Of a DNA stretch of 64,000 bases, positions 1-14,200 are shown piece by piece. How positions within the stretch are numbered: position 1 is the stretch's first letter; every line of letters starts with the position of its first letter. The notes under the pieces were generated by a model. It did not search any database, had not been told where the DNA came from, and saw only the letters and a program-made list of their open reading frames with translations. The translations under genes and the position numbers were made by a program. This stretch comes from Dermanyssus gallinae (Eukaryota; Arthropoda; Arachnida; Mesostigmata; Dermanyssidae), in assembly GCA_003439945.1 (NCBI GenBank), contig QVRM01005392.1:1-64000 (forward strand), given 5' to 3'.

Positions 1-1268
1 GCCAACTTTATTCTGCTTTTTGCTGGGCGGTTGTCGATATCGTCTAGTTTGTTTGCGTTTGCACATCCTTTCCTGTTTCTGGTCTTCGTCGACCACATTT
101 GGTCAGCTTCTTTTTCGGTGTAACCTTAATCATATATATATGTATTAGCCGGATATATTGGTACATTTAGTTATACGTGCTTGTGTGTGCGTAAATAGCA
201 GTCAGCTTCATTCAACGTAACTCTGTATGTTCAGTGTCAGAAAATCTTTGAACAAAGCAGTTATGATAAGTCTGTTCGATCTATGCTGCGGTAGCTATAA
301 CTCGTACTCTCTCAAAACCTTCTCTCACCGGCGCCATGACCGTGCTCAGTGAAGAGAGAGAAGAAATGATTCAAATATGTTGCTCCCGCTGCCGGTCGTC
401 TGCTAAGAATGTGTGATATATAAATAAATTGAATGCCTAGTTTCGTTATGTCTAACCGCCGGAAATCGGTTTGTTCAATCTCGTAAATAGCAAATGGAAA
501 TCCACTAAATTCGCTTAGACAAAGGCTACCCCGAAACTCAACGTACCCCCATCTGGAGGAGGCAGTCAATTTCTTCTTGCCAAAGGCTGCCAAGTCAGAT
601 CGTGAAATGTCACACGTATATGGGCGACTCATCATTAAAAAAAACTAATCGTCGATGAAGGATCGTACTGCTATATTGTTGTAACCGCTGTAGTGCTCTA
701 ACGAGACGCTACCTACCGGAGATTAGGAACTTTCCAAAAGTAGCCAATGTCTGCCAGGTAATGGACCTGGATTCGCCTGAAGTGTTAATTTCACACGACA
801 CTCGTGAGAAAATTTCTGAATCCGTGTCATAGCTTTACATCAGATTCAAACAGTTGTTGATGTCATCAATATTGTATGTGTCGTTGTTATCTTATGTATA
901 AAGGAGGTCATTGTTGGCAATACATTACGTTTATTGTTGTTGTTGTAGCCCGTATTCAAAATGCATTGCCTCGACTAAGATAGAAGAAGGCCCTGTCATT
1001 CTTTGTGTCGGCCATGATTGCATCCGGCTTCTCTTATACCTGTATTCTCGCTCTGAGACATGTTGCATTTCGTAAAGGCATAACAATCTGACACGTTGGG
1101 CTACACGATGGGCTAACGTGTCGCCACTGTGAGTGGCTGACATATTTTATCCCAGTAACGCAGCATTGCACTGTCTATGTCGAATGGGCCGCTACACGCT
1201 CGCTGTACGACGATAAAGTACAGCTCGAATTTTCACAAGATTCAGACACCTTTTTGCTACTTTTATAT

Positions 1269-1291
1269 TATATATATATATATATATATAA
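1269..1291. repeat. (TA)n microsatellite
   Basis: About 11 uninterrupted TA units in AT-rich DNA, followed 30 bp later by a short GCA run. Confidence 0.9.
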
Positions 1292-2957
1292 CGAATATGG
1301 ACATTTTACATATAATATTAGCAGCAGCAGCAAAGGTTTACGTCTACAACAATCTTTGGTTTGCGGTGATTTAGTTTTGTAGTCTAGTAATCTCTTACTG
1401 AATGTAGCACGTGTGTAGTATTTTTTAGTATATTAGTACAGTTGCAATTATGATATAATCCTCATATTTTAGTGTACGACAGATAATTGAGCGATAATCG
1501 TAGGGAAACGAGATTTGCCGCATCCGACCGCTTGTAGTGCTTGCGCTGTTCCTACCTGAAACAACGCAAAGGCAGACTTCGGACTGCCTGTCTTCTCCAA
1601 ACAGGGAACGCTAACAGACGCCACAGAGTGGTGGGGTCCCCGAAACCTACTGCTCCTACGTAGTGTCTCTGGCGGATAGGGACAAAAACCTTCTGGAAGA
1701 AGCAGGTTGTCGAAAAAGATGAAAAGAAAGACGCACAGAAGGCCGAAGCCTGGAAGTGTACGAGTGAACAAACAGCAGGCAGCGAAGGCAATCGAGCTGA
1801 CATGGCTGCTGAAGTGTGTTGAGGTGTGACAGCAGCGTCGTGGGGGATGGGTGGGGGGGGGGCAAACACGCGGTCTCTATCTCTCGCTCCATCGGTAGTT
1901 GAACACGGGCAACCTTTACGTCATGTGCCTGCGGTAGGTGGCTGTGATTGTCGGACAGCTTCTGTTACTGCTGCTTCTGCTGCTGCTTGCTTTGAATGTG
2001 GCTTGATATGGCATCATGGACCACTGCAGACAGAATGACGTACAGAATGACTGACGCCTCGAAAGCCTGAGGTTGAGGAGTTCGGTGGCGGGCAACGTCT
2101 TCTCTGCGTGCCCATCGAAAGGAGGTAGGAGGAGAATTGAGAAAAGACAACTCTCTGACAGGAAGAACGAAGATGACGAAGTTGAAGGGAGTGTGAAGGG
2201 AGAATGGATGTGCCACACGATGGCGGAGAAGGGGCCATAAGAAGCCAGGAAACGCAATAGAGAAGGTGCTCGTACTCGAGAAGGAAGGGAGTCGTACTCC
2301 GTCCTTGTGGCTGGGTGGCTGGCTGGGTGGCTGCTCACTCGCTCAACCTCAGACGCACACCTCTCTCTGTAAAGGTTGTGGAAAAATGTTGGAGGCATCT
2401 TTCTTCTCGTAGCTTCTCGGCTGCCTGTGAGGTTGAATGTATTCCCAGACATATGCATACATACATACGTATATGTGCATACATATACACGCGGCAGCAC
2501 TTCGCACACGTACGCAGGCCTGCTTACCGGGCGCGCAAGCATCTCCTGATCTCACCCTTTTTTCGTCTTTCTCGTCATTTCGTTTTTGTGCGGCGTCACC
2601 TTTGCTTTACCCGCCTCGGTGCCGCTGCTGTTCGGTTCTGTCTCTAACAACTATCCATCGTGCTCGTCGTCGTCGTCTCCGTTTTCGTCGACTAACTCTT
2701 GCAGCCTGACAGCAACCGTCTTGACGCCTGCATTAATATTAATTTTCCCTCTACTAAAGCGGGCGACGGAGAGCTGCTGCTGCTCGCACCACGACGTCAC
2801 GATAATCACTTTCCCTGATGGCTCGGACGGCCCAGTGCTGTTCGTGTGCCAGAGGGGGCGCAATATGATGAGAGGAGCGAGAGTGTAGTATAGTGTCAAC
2901 GCCAGGATGAGGCTTTGAAAGATCACAGTTGCGTGGTGGCTCTTGTTGTGTAGTTTT

Positions 2958-2966
<9 letters not shown>

Positions 2967-2993
<27 letters not shown>
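2967..2993. repeat. (GTA)n microsatellite
   Basis: About nine GTA units, continuing a preceding GTG run. The complementary strand reads as poly-T in one frame, which creates a spurious open frame. Confidence 0.9.
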
Positions 2994-5708
2994 ATAGCTT
3001 CTATTTTAGTCAATTATGATAATAACGTAATACTCATAATCTTAATAATGTGGGGTGGAAGCTTACGTAGCAGGTGGCCGGTGCGAGGAAGAACATGTAA
3101 GGCAAGCACTATCACTTGCCGTCTGCAGGGACAACGCTGCCTCTATCGTTGGCGCTACAAATTGATGGAAACTACTGTGAGCACTTAATTAGGCACACGT
3201 TCAAACCACACAATTACAAATAGCAAGAACTATTTTATAGATATATATATATAATAATATCACCATTACCATAGCTATGACTCAAAATGATAACAGAATA
3301 TTGCGTAAAGTGCTTTCTATTGTTTGCACTGCTGTTGTTTTCCCTTCTGCTGTCAACAGGGCCACCTATCACATCGTGGTTGTGTAAATCACAATGACAA
3401 TTGTGGCAGTATTGCGTTATTAACTAAATTAAATACTTTAAAACGTTGTATGACATTGACGTAGAGCGTGTGTATCTGTGGGTGTGTGTGCATCTCTTAC
3501 CCTTTCTACACAGAAAAGACTCTTCTAAACTCTCTTCAAATATTGAATGAAAACATTGAGTGCCCGTCGGCGGCTATCAAGCGGAACCAAAAGCGGACCT
3601 CGAAAGATCTGTACGAATGACTTCCGTGTAGCCATAGTGATATCTAAGTTTGGGATCGACACGGTCCGCTAACAGATGTGGCAGATTATCGAGCCAGTTT
3701 CACACAGAAAACCTTTCTCTTATAGATACGTTTTGCGAAGTAGTTGTAGCGATTGCTATGGTACGTCCCAACGTTGTCCAACGGCCCTCAGTTGATAAGC
3801 TTCTGTTAAATGATGACAATTACGATGTCAGCCTACTATGGAATGGATTAATTTACTGTTGTAAAATATTATTTTCCTTCATCTTCTCTTTATTAAAAAA
3901 ATACATCTTCGTTGTCCGATAGACGTAATTTATACTAGTTATTGCTAATTTGCCTACGTACGTCCGCCAGTCGGATTGTCTGTCGTCTATCTAGGATTAG
4001 TCGGATCACGTCGCTGTAATGCAAGCTAGATGACAACGTCCCGTCAGAGACAGAGATCCCTTTTCCCCAACTTTTGGCAACTATGTTGGCGTTCTACCCG
4101 CGCTCTAACAAGACGGGTTTCTCAGCACCCCACTGATGTTTCCATCTTCCTCAGAGGACGGAGTAGATGTTAGTACACTTGCCGTCACATCGCAACCTCC
4201 TTCTTCTTGTCACCAGGTGTGTAGGGAACACAGCAAAGTAGCCTCTACGAGAGAAAGTGCCTGCTTGCACGCCTGCACAGCTGAACTCGTATCCGATAGG
4301 ATTCCGACAGGAAACGAGTCCAGACTGCCCGAATCCTTTGTTGGTAGATCCTGTCGGCAACGAACCAAGGACTCCTAGCAGCCGTTTCTCTCCTTATCGT
4401 CAATGAACCAGGGAAGTCCGAGTAACTCCGTTTTCTTACCCCCGGTCGTTTTCGCTTGTTGTTGTTGTTGTTGCTGTCTTACGTCTTATGTCCGTGCACC
4501 TTCAAGCTCACCACGGCGCTTAACGGCTAGTATCAATCGGTCGCAATGAAAGCAGTTCTGGGCGCGCGTGAAGCGGAGGGAAACGAATCGAGACCACAGT
4601 GAATGAATGGGTGGTGGTAGTGGTGACGACGAATCGTTGCTAGATATCGTTGTTAGGCGGAAAGGAAAGCACCACCTGCCTTAAGCAGCTGCCAGTCTTC
4701 CAGCTGAATACTTTAGCTATTCTATTTCTCTCTCTCTCTGTACCAGCGAATCCGGCTACCTCGCATTTGTCTTCCGGGCACTCCCGCAGCAGCTGCCTTA
4801 GCACTAACAGCTGCAACTGTCGTCTCACTGAGGTTAGGGCGGACGTATATCCTTCTCAGCATAGCCCTCCTCAGCCGTCTACCGTCTCCTCCTTTACGCC
4901 CAGAGGCCGCCGCCGATACGAATGGTGGCGGAAATAGAACTTGAAGTGGTCGGGAATATATATATATATATATGAAAAACACGAAGCTTGTACTCATGAG
5001 TGCAACGACATAGAATTATGAGAAAAGATGCTGTTTCGCATTTAAATTGTTGCATCACACGCCCGTGTGGTTCTTGATGAACCTCAGGAAAGCATGTCCA
5101 AAGAACAAAAAAAAATTGGGATGACATCGTAGTCGCGCTGGAATGAAGGTCCTCGCAACCCCTACACGTACACGCGCGACTGGCCAGGAATAGTTTGCCA
5201 TATGTTGAAACGCGACAAGACAAATGGCATTGGAGTGAGTTGAACGGGGGGGGAGGGAATTTTCCAACAAGCACAAAACGTGCTCACGTGCTCTCACGTC
5301 CGGTGGAAAAGTATTGGCAGCAATGCTATTAGGCAAAACGTAACACGTGGCGTCTGTCTGTAACGAAAACGGTGGTGACATCAACGACAACAAACGCTTG
5401 CAGAAGCAGCAGCAGCAGCAGCGGCAGCAACAATAATAATTACTACTCCTACGTGTAATACGGGAAATCCGTAAAGCAAAGTCGGCCATAACATGTCTTT
5501 CCCATCGCCAATAGCCAGCGGCAGATCTCGCGTACTGGTACTACGATATCTAGCTACTACCCAACATGCCCCGCCATTAGTACTGCAACAAACAAACACA
5601 GTCAGTCGAATGGACAGGTAGATGCCCCCCACCGTTTGTCGTTTGGCTAGGACTAGTAGCATGGGCATGAGATTCTCCTTCTCCGTTATCGCCTCTCTCC
5701 CATGTAAT

Positions 5709-5723
5709 CCCCCCCCCCCCCCC
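5709..5723. repeat. poly-C tract (15 C)
   Basis: An uninterrupted run of about 15 C. Similar C or G runs of 11-14 recur at 21585-21598, 41345-41356, 42434-42447 and 52546-52557. Such runs are prone to length errors in replication and in assembly. Confidence 0.9.
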
Positions 5724-6068
5724 AACCGCCTTCTAACATCGATGACGAGACTCTTCACTTTTAAACCATTTCCTCTCGTTCGACGTGTTGCAGTGCGGCG
5801 ACGCATTTGTCGCCGCGAAAGTGGCATTGGTGAGTTCGATGATCTCACAGTTGGCGATGCGACGCGACACGACGTACGCCAAAATCACCCCTCACCATCC
5901 CTAACAACCCCACGCTTCTCCCTCCATTTGCCAAATCAGCGGAGGTGGAGGCGGTTGATCGGTCCGCTGTCGGTCGATCCGTTCGTGTTCCCGGCGCGCC
6001 CCCTTACGCGGAACCAGCCCCAGCTACAAGCGCAGGGAGCAATCCATTAAACACGACATAAGTCGTAT

Positions 6069-6071
<3 letters not shown>

Positions 6072-6149
<78 letters not shown>
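6072..6149. repeat. (TA)n microsatellite, 78 bp
   Basis: About 39 uninterrupted TA units, one of the longest pure arrays in the window. Shorter arrays follow at 6323-6344 and 6992-7019. The array is self-complementary and could extrude as a cruciform. Confidence 0.95.
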
Positions 6150-6153
<4 letters not shown>

Positions 6154-6988
6154 CATGTGAACAATCAGTATGCCGATGATGGTGATAGCAGCTAGATTAA
6201 TCTTGCCAGTGTGCTGTAGGTGATAGTGATGGTTACGTCCAACGAGCGGCATAGATGATTGTAATCATCACAATGGCCTGGCAAGACAATGACGATCACA
6301 AACTACACAGTGGGCCGTGAGCATATATATATATATATATATATTAATATATTACGTAGTTTGCTAAATTTTACACTTATGTACACCAGGCAAAACGAGC
6401 GGCGATTATCTGAATGCCACCGGATACGTGTTATTATGGTTGCTTCTAATACACAATAGTTTAGTTGATGCATTAGCGTAGCCATTCGGTGTTGTAGAGT
6501 CTTAGAGTTTTAGTTGGGTAGTGTCATTTGCAAGCTTAAAGTGGCTTATAGTGCTTTGTTTTTTATTGTTTTAATGCTGCGTTTACGTTATTATTACGTT
6601 GTACAGTGCTTTTTGTTGTCGTTGTTGTTCTTTGCTGTAGTCGCTACCTGGTTGATGTTTGTGTCGTTGTATTTATTGTCGTTGTGGTTATGTTTGCGAT
6701 GCGATGTTATTGCCGATGCAGCACCAGCAACAACAACAACAACACAAGAACAGCGACAACAAAACAGCCAACACTGTAACGTCACAATCTCAATCCCTCA
6801 GTGACAGCAGCAATAGCGTAAGCACAAAGGTGCATCTTTTTGCACACAGTACGAATGAAGAAGAAAAAAGCACCTTCACATATTTAAGACAAAAACAAGC
6901 GATGAACAGCGGGAGGGGTCCAAATAACATCAACTGTAGAACGCAATAGCAGCAATGTCTTAGAGTAATACAAAATAGTTGTATGACT

Positions 6989-7023
<35 letters not shown>

Positions 7024-7857
7024 CGCACTGCGATCGATGCGACCACAATGCTACATCGGTGATGACACACCAGTTATAGTGCTCGCAGTAACATCTTACG
7101 TTACGACCACCATTTTTATGTATACTTGTGCAACAAGCCGAGACTAAGCATACCGGTTACCGCAAAAAGTTGAGTTCAAGCAACCTCAACAGGGCTCAAA
7201 GTCGAGGTTGTGGGTAAAGTGTCCAACATCTGGTCGTTTCCCACGACGGTCTTGTTGCTATTGCCGGATTGCGTGTCCCTCCGGCGATCGAAAAGGCGAG
7301 ATCGTTATTTACCATTCGCTGGCGAGCCTGGAATACATGCACGTACATGTACAAACGCGTGCACGCTTGCATACCTGCATACCCTACAATACACATAAAC
7401 AATTGAACATCTTGAAGGACTAAAAGCATAAAGAATGACAGTATTTACGACGCGTCATATGAATGGCGAAGAAGAATAAAAATAAAATACAAAACATCGA
7501 TTGGCGGCGGTGATGCTGCTGATGAGGATGATGACGATGTAATGGTCATAATAAATTTTAACTGCAAACATCCAAATGTGACTCTTAAAGTAGCGTCGCA
7601 TATTCATAGTTCATAGTTTATCGTTGTTGTTGGTATACTATTACTCCAGCCGTCGTACGAAGCAGCAAGAGCACATTGTCGCTTGTACGATGCGAGTTGA
7701 GTAAACATTCCTACCCCATTTCAACCTTTGAGAAAACAGTAACATAGACAGGCGATTTTGACTGTGGACTTCGGGTCGAACCCGCCACTGCCGTCGCCCG
7801 TGAGTGGGTCCTTACATTCGACGATCTGTGAACTACAACATCTCTTGTGCTCAAGTA

Positions 7858-7897
<40 letters not shown>

Positions 7898-8149
7898 GCC
7901 TGCCGACGAAACATAGTGCCAATAATAATAATAACAACAACAACAACGACGACGACCATGACACGGCCATTGCAAGAGTGCGTCGATTGTGTTCTTTTTG
8001 CCGGATACACTGTGATCTGCCAGAATGCAGAAATACGTACACACGCCCAGACACATAGGCAAACACAGAGAGAGAGAGAGAGATTAGAGACACAATACGC
8101 TACGGGTACAATCCTGGCTTAACGTGACGGGATCCTCCCCCGATCGATG

Positions 8150-8208
8150 ATGGTTACCAGAACCATGATGGTTTCACCATGATGAAGCCATGGTAACCAT
8201 GATGGTTA
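8150..8208. repeat. interleaved direct and inverted ATGGTTACC/CCATGATGG motifs
   Basis: ATGGTTACC at 8150-8158 is the reverse complement of GGTAACCAT at 8192-8200. The 13-mer AACCATGATGGTT occurs at 8161-8173 and again at 8196-8208. The segment has several overlapping pairing options, with GATGATGACGATGG-type simple DNA downstream. Confidence 0.7.
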
Positions 8209-8735
8209 TCATCAGAACCGTGATGATGACGATGGTGACGGTGATGGGGCTCATGTGATGGTTGCGTCGTACCCGGTCAGTCATTGCGCTGCGAAGACGG
8301 ATTGATGCTTCCGGTTCTCGCCGTCGTTCCAGAGGGGCAGTTTTTTTTTGAGCAGTGGTTCTGTCTTGTTTGGCCAACCGTTGTTGGTCCGCCGACATGG
8401 GCGTCTGCGCATGCCCAGACTCTGGCCGCCGGTCAGCGAACCAGCCGACGCCGGAAGGTCGCTCCGTACTGTCCTCATCGCAGCGGCCGCCACGACGACG
8501 ACGACGACGACAACAACAACAAAAACAACAACAACAACAACCACCACCACTACTATTACCGATGAGAACGATGATGATGAAGATGAAGATAAAAATAAAG
8601 TCGTGAAGTAGCCTCGAGGCGACGGCCTGCGGCGGCGGCGTCCTCGTGATACAGCAAGCGGCTGCATCACAATTATACATCGCAATGGCGGTCCGTGCAG
8701 CGGGATATACAACCAGTTGGCCTCGACGGTGTTCC

Positions 8736-8740
<5 letters not shown>

Positions 8741-8790
<50 letters not shown>
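8741..8790. repeat. (TA)n microsatellite
   Basis: A TA array of about 42 bp with a single TGTA interruption near its 3' end. It then grades into ACAC/CATA DNA. Confidence 0.9.
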
Positions 8791-8793
<3 letters not shown>

Positions 8794-9371
8794 CAGATAC
8801 ATTTATACATACATGAAAAGTAGTCTTCTAGCGACCGCGACCAAACTCATGTAGCTAAGTGTGTGTGGCCAATATCGACGCCTTCTTCTCGTGCAGACGA
8901 CGAGCGAAAGCGTACACCATCCAAGCTACGTGGACGCAGCCAGGACACGAAACGAAATTCGTCGAAATGCATCGTCTCTGTATCTATGTCTTTTTCTCTC
9001 AATCTATCTATTATCTATCTAACTATTTGTCGTTGTCACATACGACGTCGGTCAGCAAGACCACCGCTTTCGGTAGAACCGTCGACAACACCCTTTAAAC
9101 AACTTTAGCGTGGCTGCATCACCAGCAACATTGGCAACATCGGCAGCAGCGGCCAATTTCAGCGACGCAATGGCACGAAATGATTTGACTGGCTGGCATT
9201 GTCAGAGATGGCAGGAAAACGCATAGACAACGATGACGACGACGACGACAACGAGTGATTTCATTTATACGTGAATAATAAATATTTGTCGGCACAATCG
9301 AGTCGATTCGGTCGTTCACTACCGTCGCCGCCGTAGCTAGTGCATGCGCTGGGGGCGCAATATGATGATCA

Positions 9372-9412
<41 letters not shown>

Positions 9413-9442
9413 TAATAATAACAATAACAATAATAATAATAA
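9372..9442. repeat. (AAT)n microsatellite with AAC interruptions
   Basis: About 70 bp of AAT units with scattered AAC units toward the right end. It reads as poly-I or poly-L in translation and carries no gene signal. Confidence 0.9.
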
Positions 9443-9999
9443 CAAGCGTTGCTTGGCCTTTCCCTCTCATTTGCTTTTCACTCACTTACTCCCGCGCGCA
9501 CTCTTTCGTTGATGCATTGTTTATTGTTGGAGCGCGTTCGTCGCGCAGCTCGACGACGCGACGACGCTCGCCAGCTGCTGAGATGTTGTTTTCTCGACAC
9601 AAACGGTGACTGGTGTCGTTTGTTACCAGTGTCCCAGACATAGAACATGAAGAAGACGATGACGACGACGACGGCGACGCAATGGTGGCGGTGCCGCTGT
9701 CAGCGTTGCGTCAGTGGGGGGGGGGGAGTGCGTAACAATGTTGGTGCTGGTTCTGTGCTGATCATCTGCCGCTGACGCTGCTCGTCCGTATCACAACCGG
9801 TACGAACCGAAAAGTTAGTTACTTAGTGGTGCTATAAGAGGTGTATGAATGGAGATGCTGTGGCAAAAAGCTGGTTTACGTTCGTCGACGAGATCTTAGC
9901 GTTCGAATTCGTTGTGTGCCTGTGCGGATTGTGCGTTACGCGTGTGCAGGCGTGCGCTAGAGATTCATCGGCAGCATTTTGTAGCAGTGCTATTGTTGT

Positions 10000-10160
10000 G
10001 GTTGTTATTGTGTTGCTGTTGTTGTGTTTATTGTGTGTTGCTGTTGTTGTGTTTATTGTGTGTTGCTGTTGTTGTGGTTCTTGCTGCTGCTGCCGTTGTT
10101 GTTGTTGTCGTCGTCGTCGTCGTCGCTGCTGCTATTGCTGTGGTTGTTCCCGTTCTTGTT
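10000..10160. repeat. TTG/CTG/GTC cryptically simple DNA
   Basis: A mixed array of GTT, GTG, TGC and GTC triplets. It contains a short internal direct duplication of a GCTGTTGTTGTGTTTATTGT-type unit near 10013-10075. The 188-codon open frame across it is rich in Cys and Val because of the repeat. Confidence 0.8.
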
Positions 10161-10463
10161 GTTCTGGTTGTACCGATAGCAATCTGTCTCTAAAAAACGA
10201 TCAAGTGAATTTATTCATCAATTCATGTTACAATTTTGTTTGTGTGAAACACTCTGAAAAACACTTGCGGACTCAAACCTCTCGCCAAAGGGTGTCGGCA
10301 TTCGTTTCTCAATGTGGGCGAAAGCCAGGGCGTCGCCTGTGCAAAAGGTGGTGGTGGTGGGGAGGGCAGCGCATAACGCGGCAAATTGTATTTATTACTG
10401 TTGCTTGTTAATCGGGTTGTCTGTTATGCAGAGTTTTGCTTGTAAGGATTACCTATCGTGTCA

Positions 10464-10499
<36 letters not shown>

Positions 10500-10811
10500 C
10501 GTCGTCCATACCGTTTCTCGGGCTCCGTTGCTGAGCCTCTGCTGACATCTGACAGCTAGTGATGTGTTTGCACTGTTAGAAGACACCGTGCGGTTTTGAG
10601 AGCGTTGAGTCGCGGGCGGTGCACAGCTCGTTAAGAGAGAGTACGACAATAACAAGATGTGGTGGCTTCCGCCACAGGAGGCAGTCGAGATTGCCGTATC
10701 ACTCGGAATAATTGCGCTGATACAATGGAGACTTTCGACTAAAAGGTGCGCACTCGGACTTTGATCCAATTCGTTCGAATACGTTTGCGTTTATCTGGCT
10801 TAAAAATGCAA

Positions 10812-10852
<41 letters not shown>

Positions 10853-11132
10853 TTGTGATGATTTATTAATCATTTACAATACGTTTGCACACTCGGCAGG
10901 GCTCGCCTTAATAAAAATGATGGTAAAAAGGTGTCACGTGAGGTTAAGAATCAGCTGTCCGTGTCCTCCTATATATATATATATATATATATACATGGTC
11001 TTTGTTTAACACTCTAAGGCTAATTACCGGTTGTTTGATTTGATTTCAGGTGAGAAACCCGTTTTACCTTTCGAGTCATCTGGTGGAAGATCGACTGAAT
11101 CCCTCGTCACTGATTTTGTAGTATCGGCTAAT

Positions 11133-11138
<6 letters not shown>

Positions 11139-11198
<60 letters not shown>
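11139..11198. repeat. (TA)n microsatellite, 60 bp
   Basis: About 30 pure TA units. Confidence 0.95.
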
Positions 11199-11203
<5 letters not shown>

Positions 11204-14200
11204 CATTTCCTTGGTGCGTCTACCAAACTGCAGTCCACAATAGAAGTACGTGGGGCTTATTGGTATCTAAGTACGCTCGAAGTATTTCTCGCTATGCGCT
11301 CTGCTGCGGTTGCTGTTTTCGTCGAATTATCAGAAATGAATTTAGAAGCTTTTTCGTAATTTGTTCGCTGGCTCAGAACGTGGAACAAACGGAGCGCTAA
11401 GATTGCGGCAACGTCGCATTCGTTTGCGCAATCGAAAGTAACATGCGGAATGCGGAAGAACGACTCTCATCCTCTACTCGCTCGTGTCTCGAATTTGGAG
11501 AGCGAGAAACTTTGACAAAGGGACTAGAGACCAATATTCTTTCTTGGTAGAGGAACAAAGAAAATTGCACCAACAAACAGTTGATGCAGAAAACATTGCG
11601 GAAGCAAGCGTGCGCTGGATGGGTGGAAATAAACGATTCTCAAAGCTTCGGAAAAGGTAGCAACTTTAGCGGTACCAGAGCAGACATGTACAACAGCCAT
11701 CTTGGAACATTTGAAGAACACCCTCTCGGCGCGCGGTTTTACCCGCTTGCTCTGCCTTGGGATAGGTCTCTTTCGATTTCTCCCGCCTTAGCAGCTGATG
11801 CGATCTGTGTCGAGGCCAACGCGCCCGCTGATCGGCTCGAGGCTGCTGTTCCGATTCGAAGTGCATCGCACTCTCAGACACCTCGCCACCTGTACACCCA
11901 CCTCGCCACCTATACAGCCACCTAACTTTCGTCTGTTCTCGTAACCCCCGACGTAAACGTTGTTCAGCTACAATGAACACATTTCACGTCTGTTTCTTAC
12001 TTTAATCTCTCTGTGTTTCTTCCTTGTGCGCCTTTGCTCTGTTACCGTTTTTTTCTTTCTTCTAACTTTTTCTTCCTACCAATTTTCTTTCTCGTTCCCG
12101 ACACCTCGTCGTTTCTTTAGTCCTGTCCTGGTTGTGTCTCTTGACGGCACCTCTCCTCTGTTGAGGTCTTGTCTCTTTTCTCTCTTTTTTTTTGCTTCTC
12201 TTCCGCTCCCCCTTCTTTTTGCTGCTGTCACTACATGCTTGCGCTGTTTCTCTGATGTGTTTCGAGCCAAACAAACCTGGCCGTGGAGAGTTCTGGAGGA
12301 AAAGTCTGCCGGGCACTAGTGGTCGTCCGTTGTACGCTGGTCCGTACATGGCGATCAAAAGCATCTAGCGATCTAGCTAGACACCGAGGCCGTCTTGCGT
12401 CGTGGGATCACGACTCCCCAATTGCAGAGTCCAACCATTCAATTTTCGTCAGGCGACGCCGGCGACGACGCTAGATTCTGAGTTGATTCCTAGTTTGGCT
12501 TTCTCTTTGTTCTGCTGCTCCGCCGCTCCATTGTTTTGTAGAAGACGTCCGCCTACACGTTTTGTTTTCTGCCCTTCTTAGACCGGCATTGTCGTCGACG
12601 TTGTTGTTATTGTTGCTGCGGCTGTTGTTGCTGTTGTTGTTCTTGTCGCCGTCCTTGACGGTGGAAGGAAAAGGCGACCCAGCAAACGAACTATCAGGTC
12701 CTGGACAAAGAACGATACGGCAGTAGACGGGCTATCGAATTGGTGTCGTATTGATGTGCTGTTGTTCCTCGCCTAAGCGACCGACCGATAGACCCACGGA
12801 TAGGGACATTGAGGTCGGCCTACACCCAGCCGGACACCGTAAAGATAACCATGGACTGCTAAATGGAACAAACGGGTCTCTTTTTGGTCGTTCGTTCCAA
12901 ACGCAGAGATGATACGGAACCAGATGGGTGGAGATATAGAAAGAGAGTGAGAGAGAGACAGAGTAAAGAAGCTTAGCTTCGACAAAGCTTCAATGTTGAG
13001 CGTTGGTGGCGGTGTCGCCAGTGAGGCGTTTCCAATTTCAATCTGTCTTCGGCATTGTTTTGGCGTGCTCTTCAAACGTTTTTTAGCGCCCATGCGTTCT
13101 TCTTCGTCGTCAGCATCACCATCATCATTATCATCGTCGTCGTCATTATTTTATCGTTATCTTCTTATTTTTCGTAGATAGGGTAGGATCCAGAGCCAAG
13201 GCCGGTTAGAGTTGTTTGCCAGAACAGATTTGCGTGATTGTCCGTCCCAGTGGTTCGATGCCTGTGGTTCGCCTGCCAACCTTGCCTTCAGCGATGAGGC
13301 GAGATTTTTTCCTCGCGAAGGAACAAATCGAATAACACAGCTCGATGACAGTGTATGGCGCCGTCTCCCCGCGATTTAGTTTTATAATTTGTAGGAGGCT
13401 TTGGGTATACATGGTGATGCACATGCGTCACTACCAATAGTGGGGACATATAACCCACTAAACCCGGATTGTTCTCACCCCCCAAGCTCGTATTTGCATG
13501 GCATTTCTTTGACAACTTAATGGTGTATATAATATATATTATATATATATATATATATATTCATATAGTAGTGTTTGAAATCCGTCCGATTCCAAACGCT
13601 CTTTGGCCGCCGCCAGCGCTACCTTTGAGCGTCGTACAAGTGAATTTTGAGAATGAGAAAACACCGGTTGTGTGTTCTATTTCATGCTCGAGACCTAGGC
13701 GTAAACGACACGACACGAGTGCCGGACGGACGATACGCGCGCGTGGACAGCTATAGCTTTGTTTCCTTTTGCCAAGTGTGTGTGGTGCAATTTCGATGAC
13801 AAGTGGGTTCTTTTTGGGCACCTGAGATAGACACACGATGCATGCAGAAGGCAGACGAGCGAGAAGAACGCTTAAGATAGAGATGATGCAGGAGCAACTG
13901 CCGGCCGCTATTGCGTCGCAATGGGCACACGCAACGGGCAGTTCGTTGCCCTGCGATGTACTCGATGATATTCGTAGCGGCCATCATCTGCCTGTTTGCC
14001 CGACACCGGTAGAGCAGGAGTTCACCAGAGGCGTTACGTAAGAAGCAGCCCGGAAGATGTGTCGACCAAAAAACAGCCCACAGCGAGACAAAGAAAAAAT
14101 AGAGGTAGTCGAGCTGTACCGAGTCGAAGCAAGCTCTCGAACCAGCCATACTGGCGCCAGCATGATCACACGCTCGGTTGTAGCCAGTGGTTACGATGAG

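Larger units (their letters stand above)
1..6071. other. non-coding region, no supported gene
   Basis: No reading frame here has a recognisable domain or convincing codon bias. The stretch holds mixed unique DNA with short simple repeats: (TA)n near 1269-1291 and 4956-4974, an alternating CATA/TGTA patch near 2445-2495, (GTA)n near 2967-2993, a GCA run near 5399-5430 and a run of 15 C at 5709-5723. Open frames around 1.5-2.6 kb overlap each other on both strands and are judged chance. Confidence 0.6.
6150..11138. other. non-coding, microsatellite-rich region
   Basis: No gene is supported. It contains (TA)n at 6323-6344, 6992-7019, 7863-7894, 8741-8790, 10816-10846 and 10970-10993; (AAC)/(ACG) patches near 6726-6770, 7920-7960 and 8495-8550; (AAT)n at 9372-9442; TTG/CTG/GTC-rich simple DNA at 10000-10160; and (ATT)n at 10466-10499. 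Long frames here translate to poly-V, poly-T or poly-I and come from the repeats. Confidence 0.6.

Noticed and set aside
8174..8802. Two overlapping antisense frames of 173-206 codons
   Set aside because: They combine a TA array (Y/I alternation) with GTT/GTC repeats and have no unique domain.
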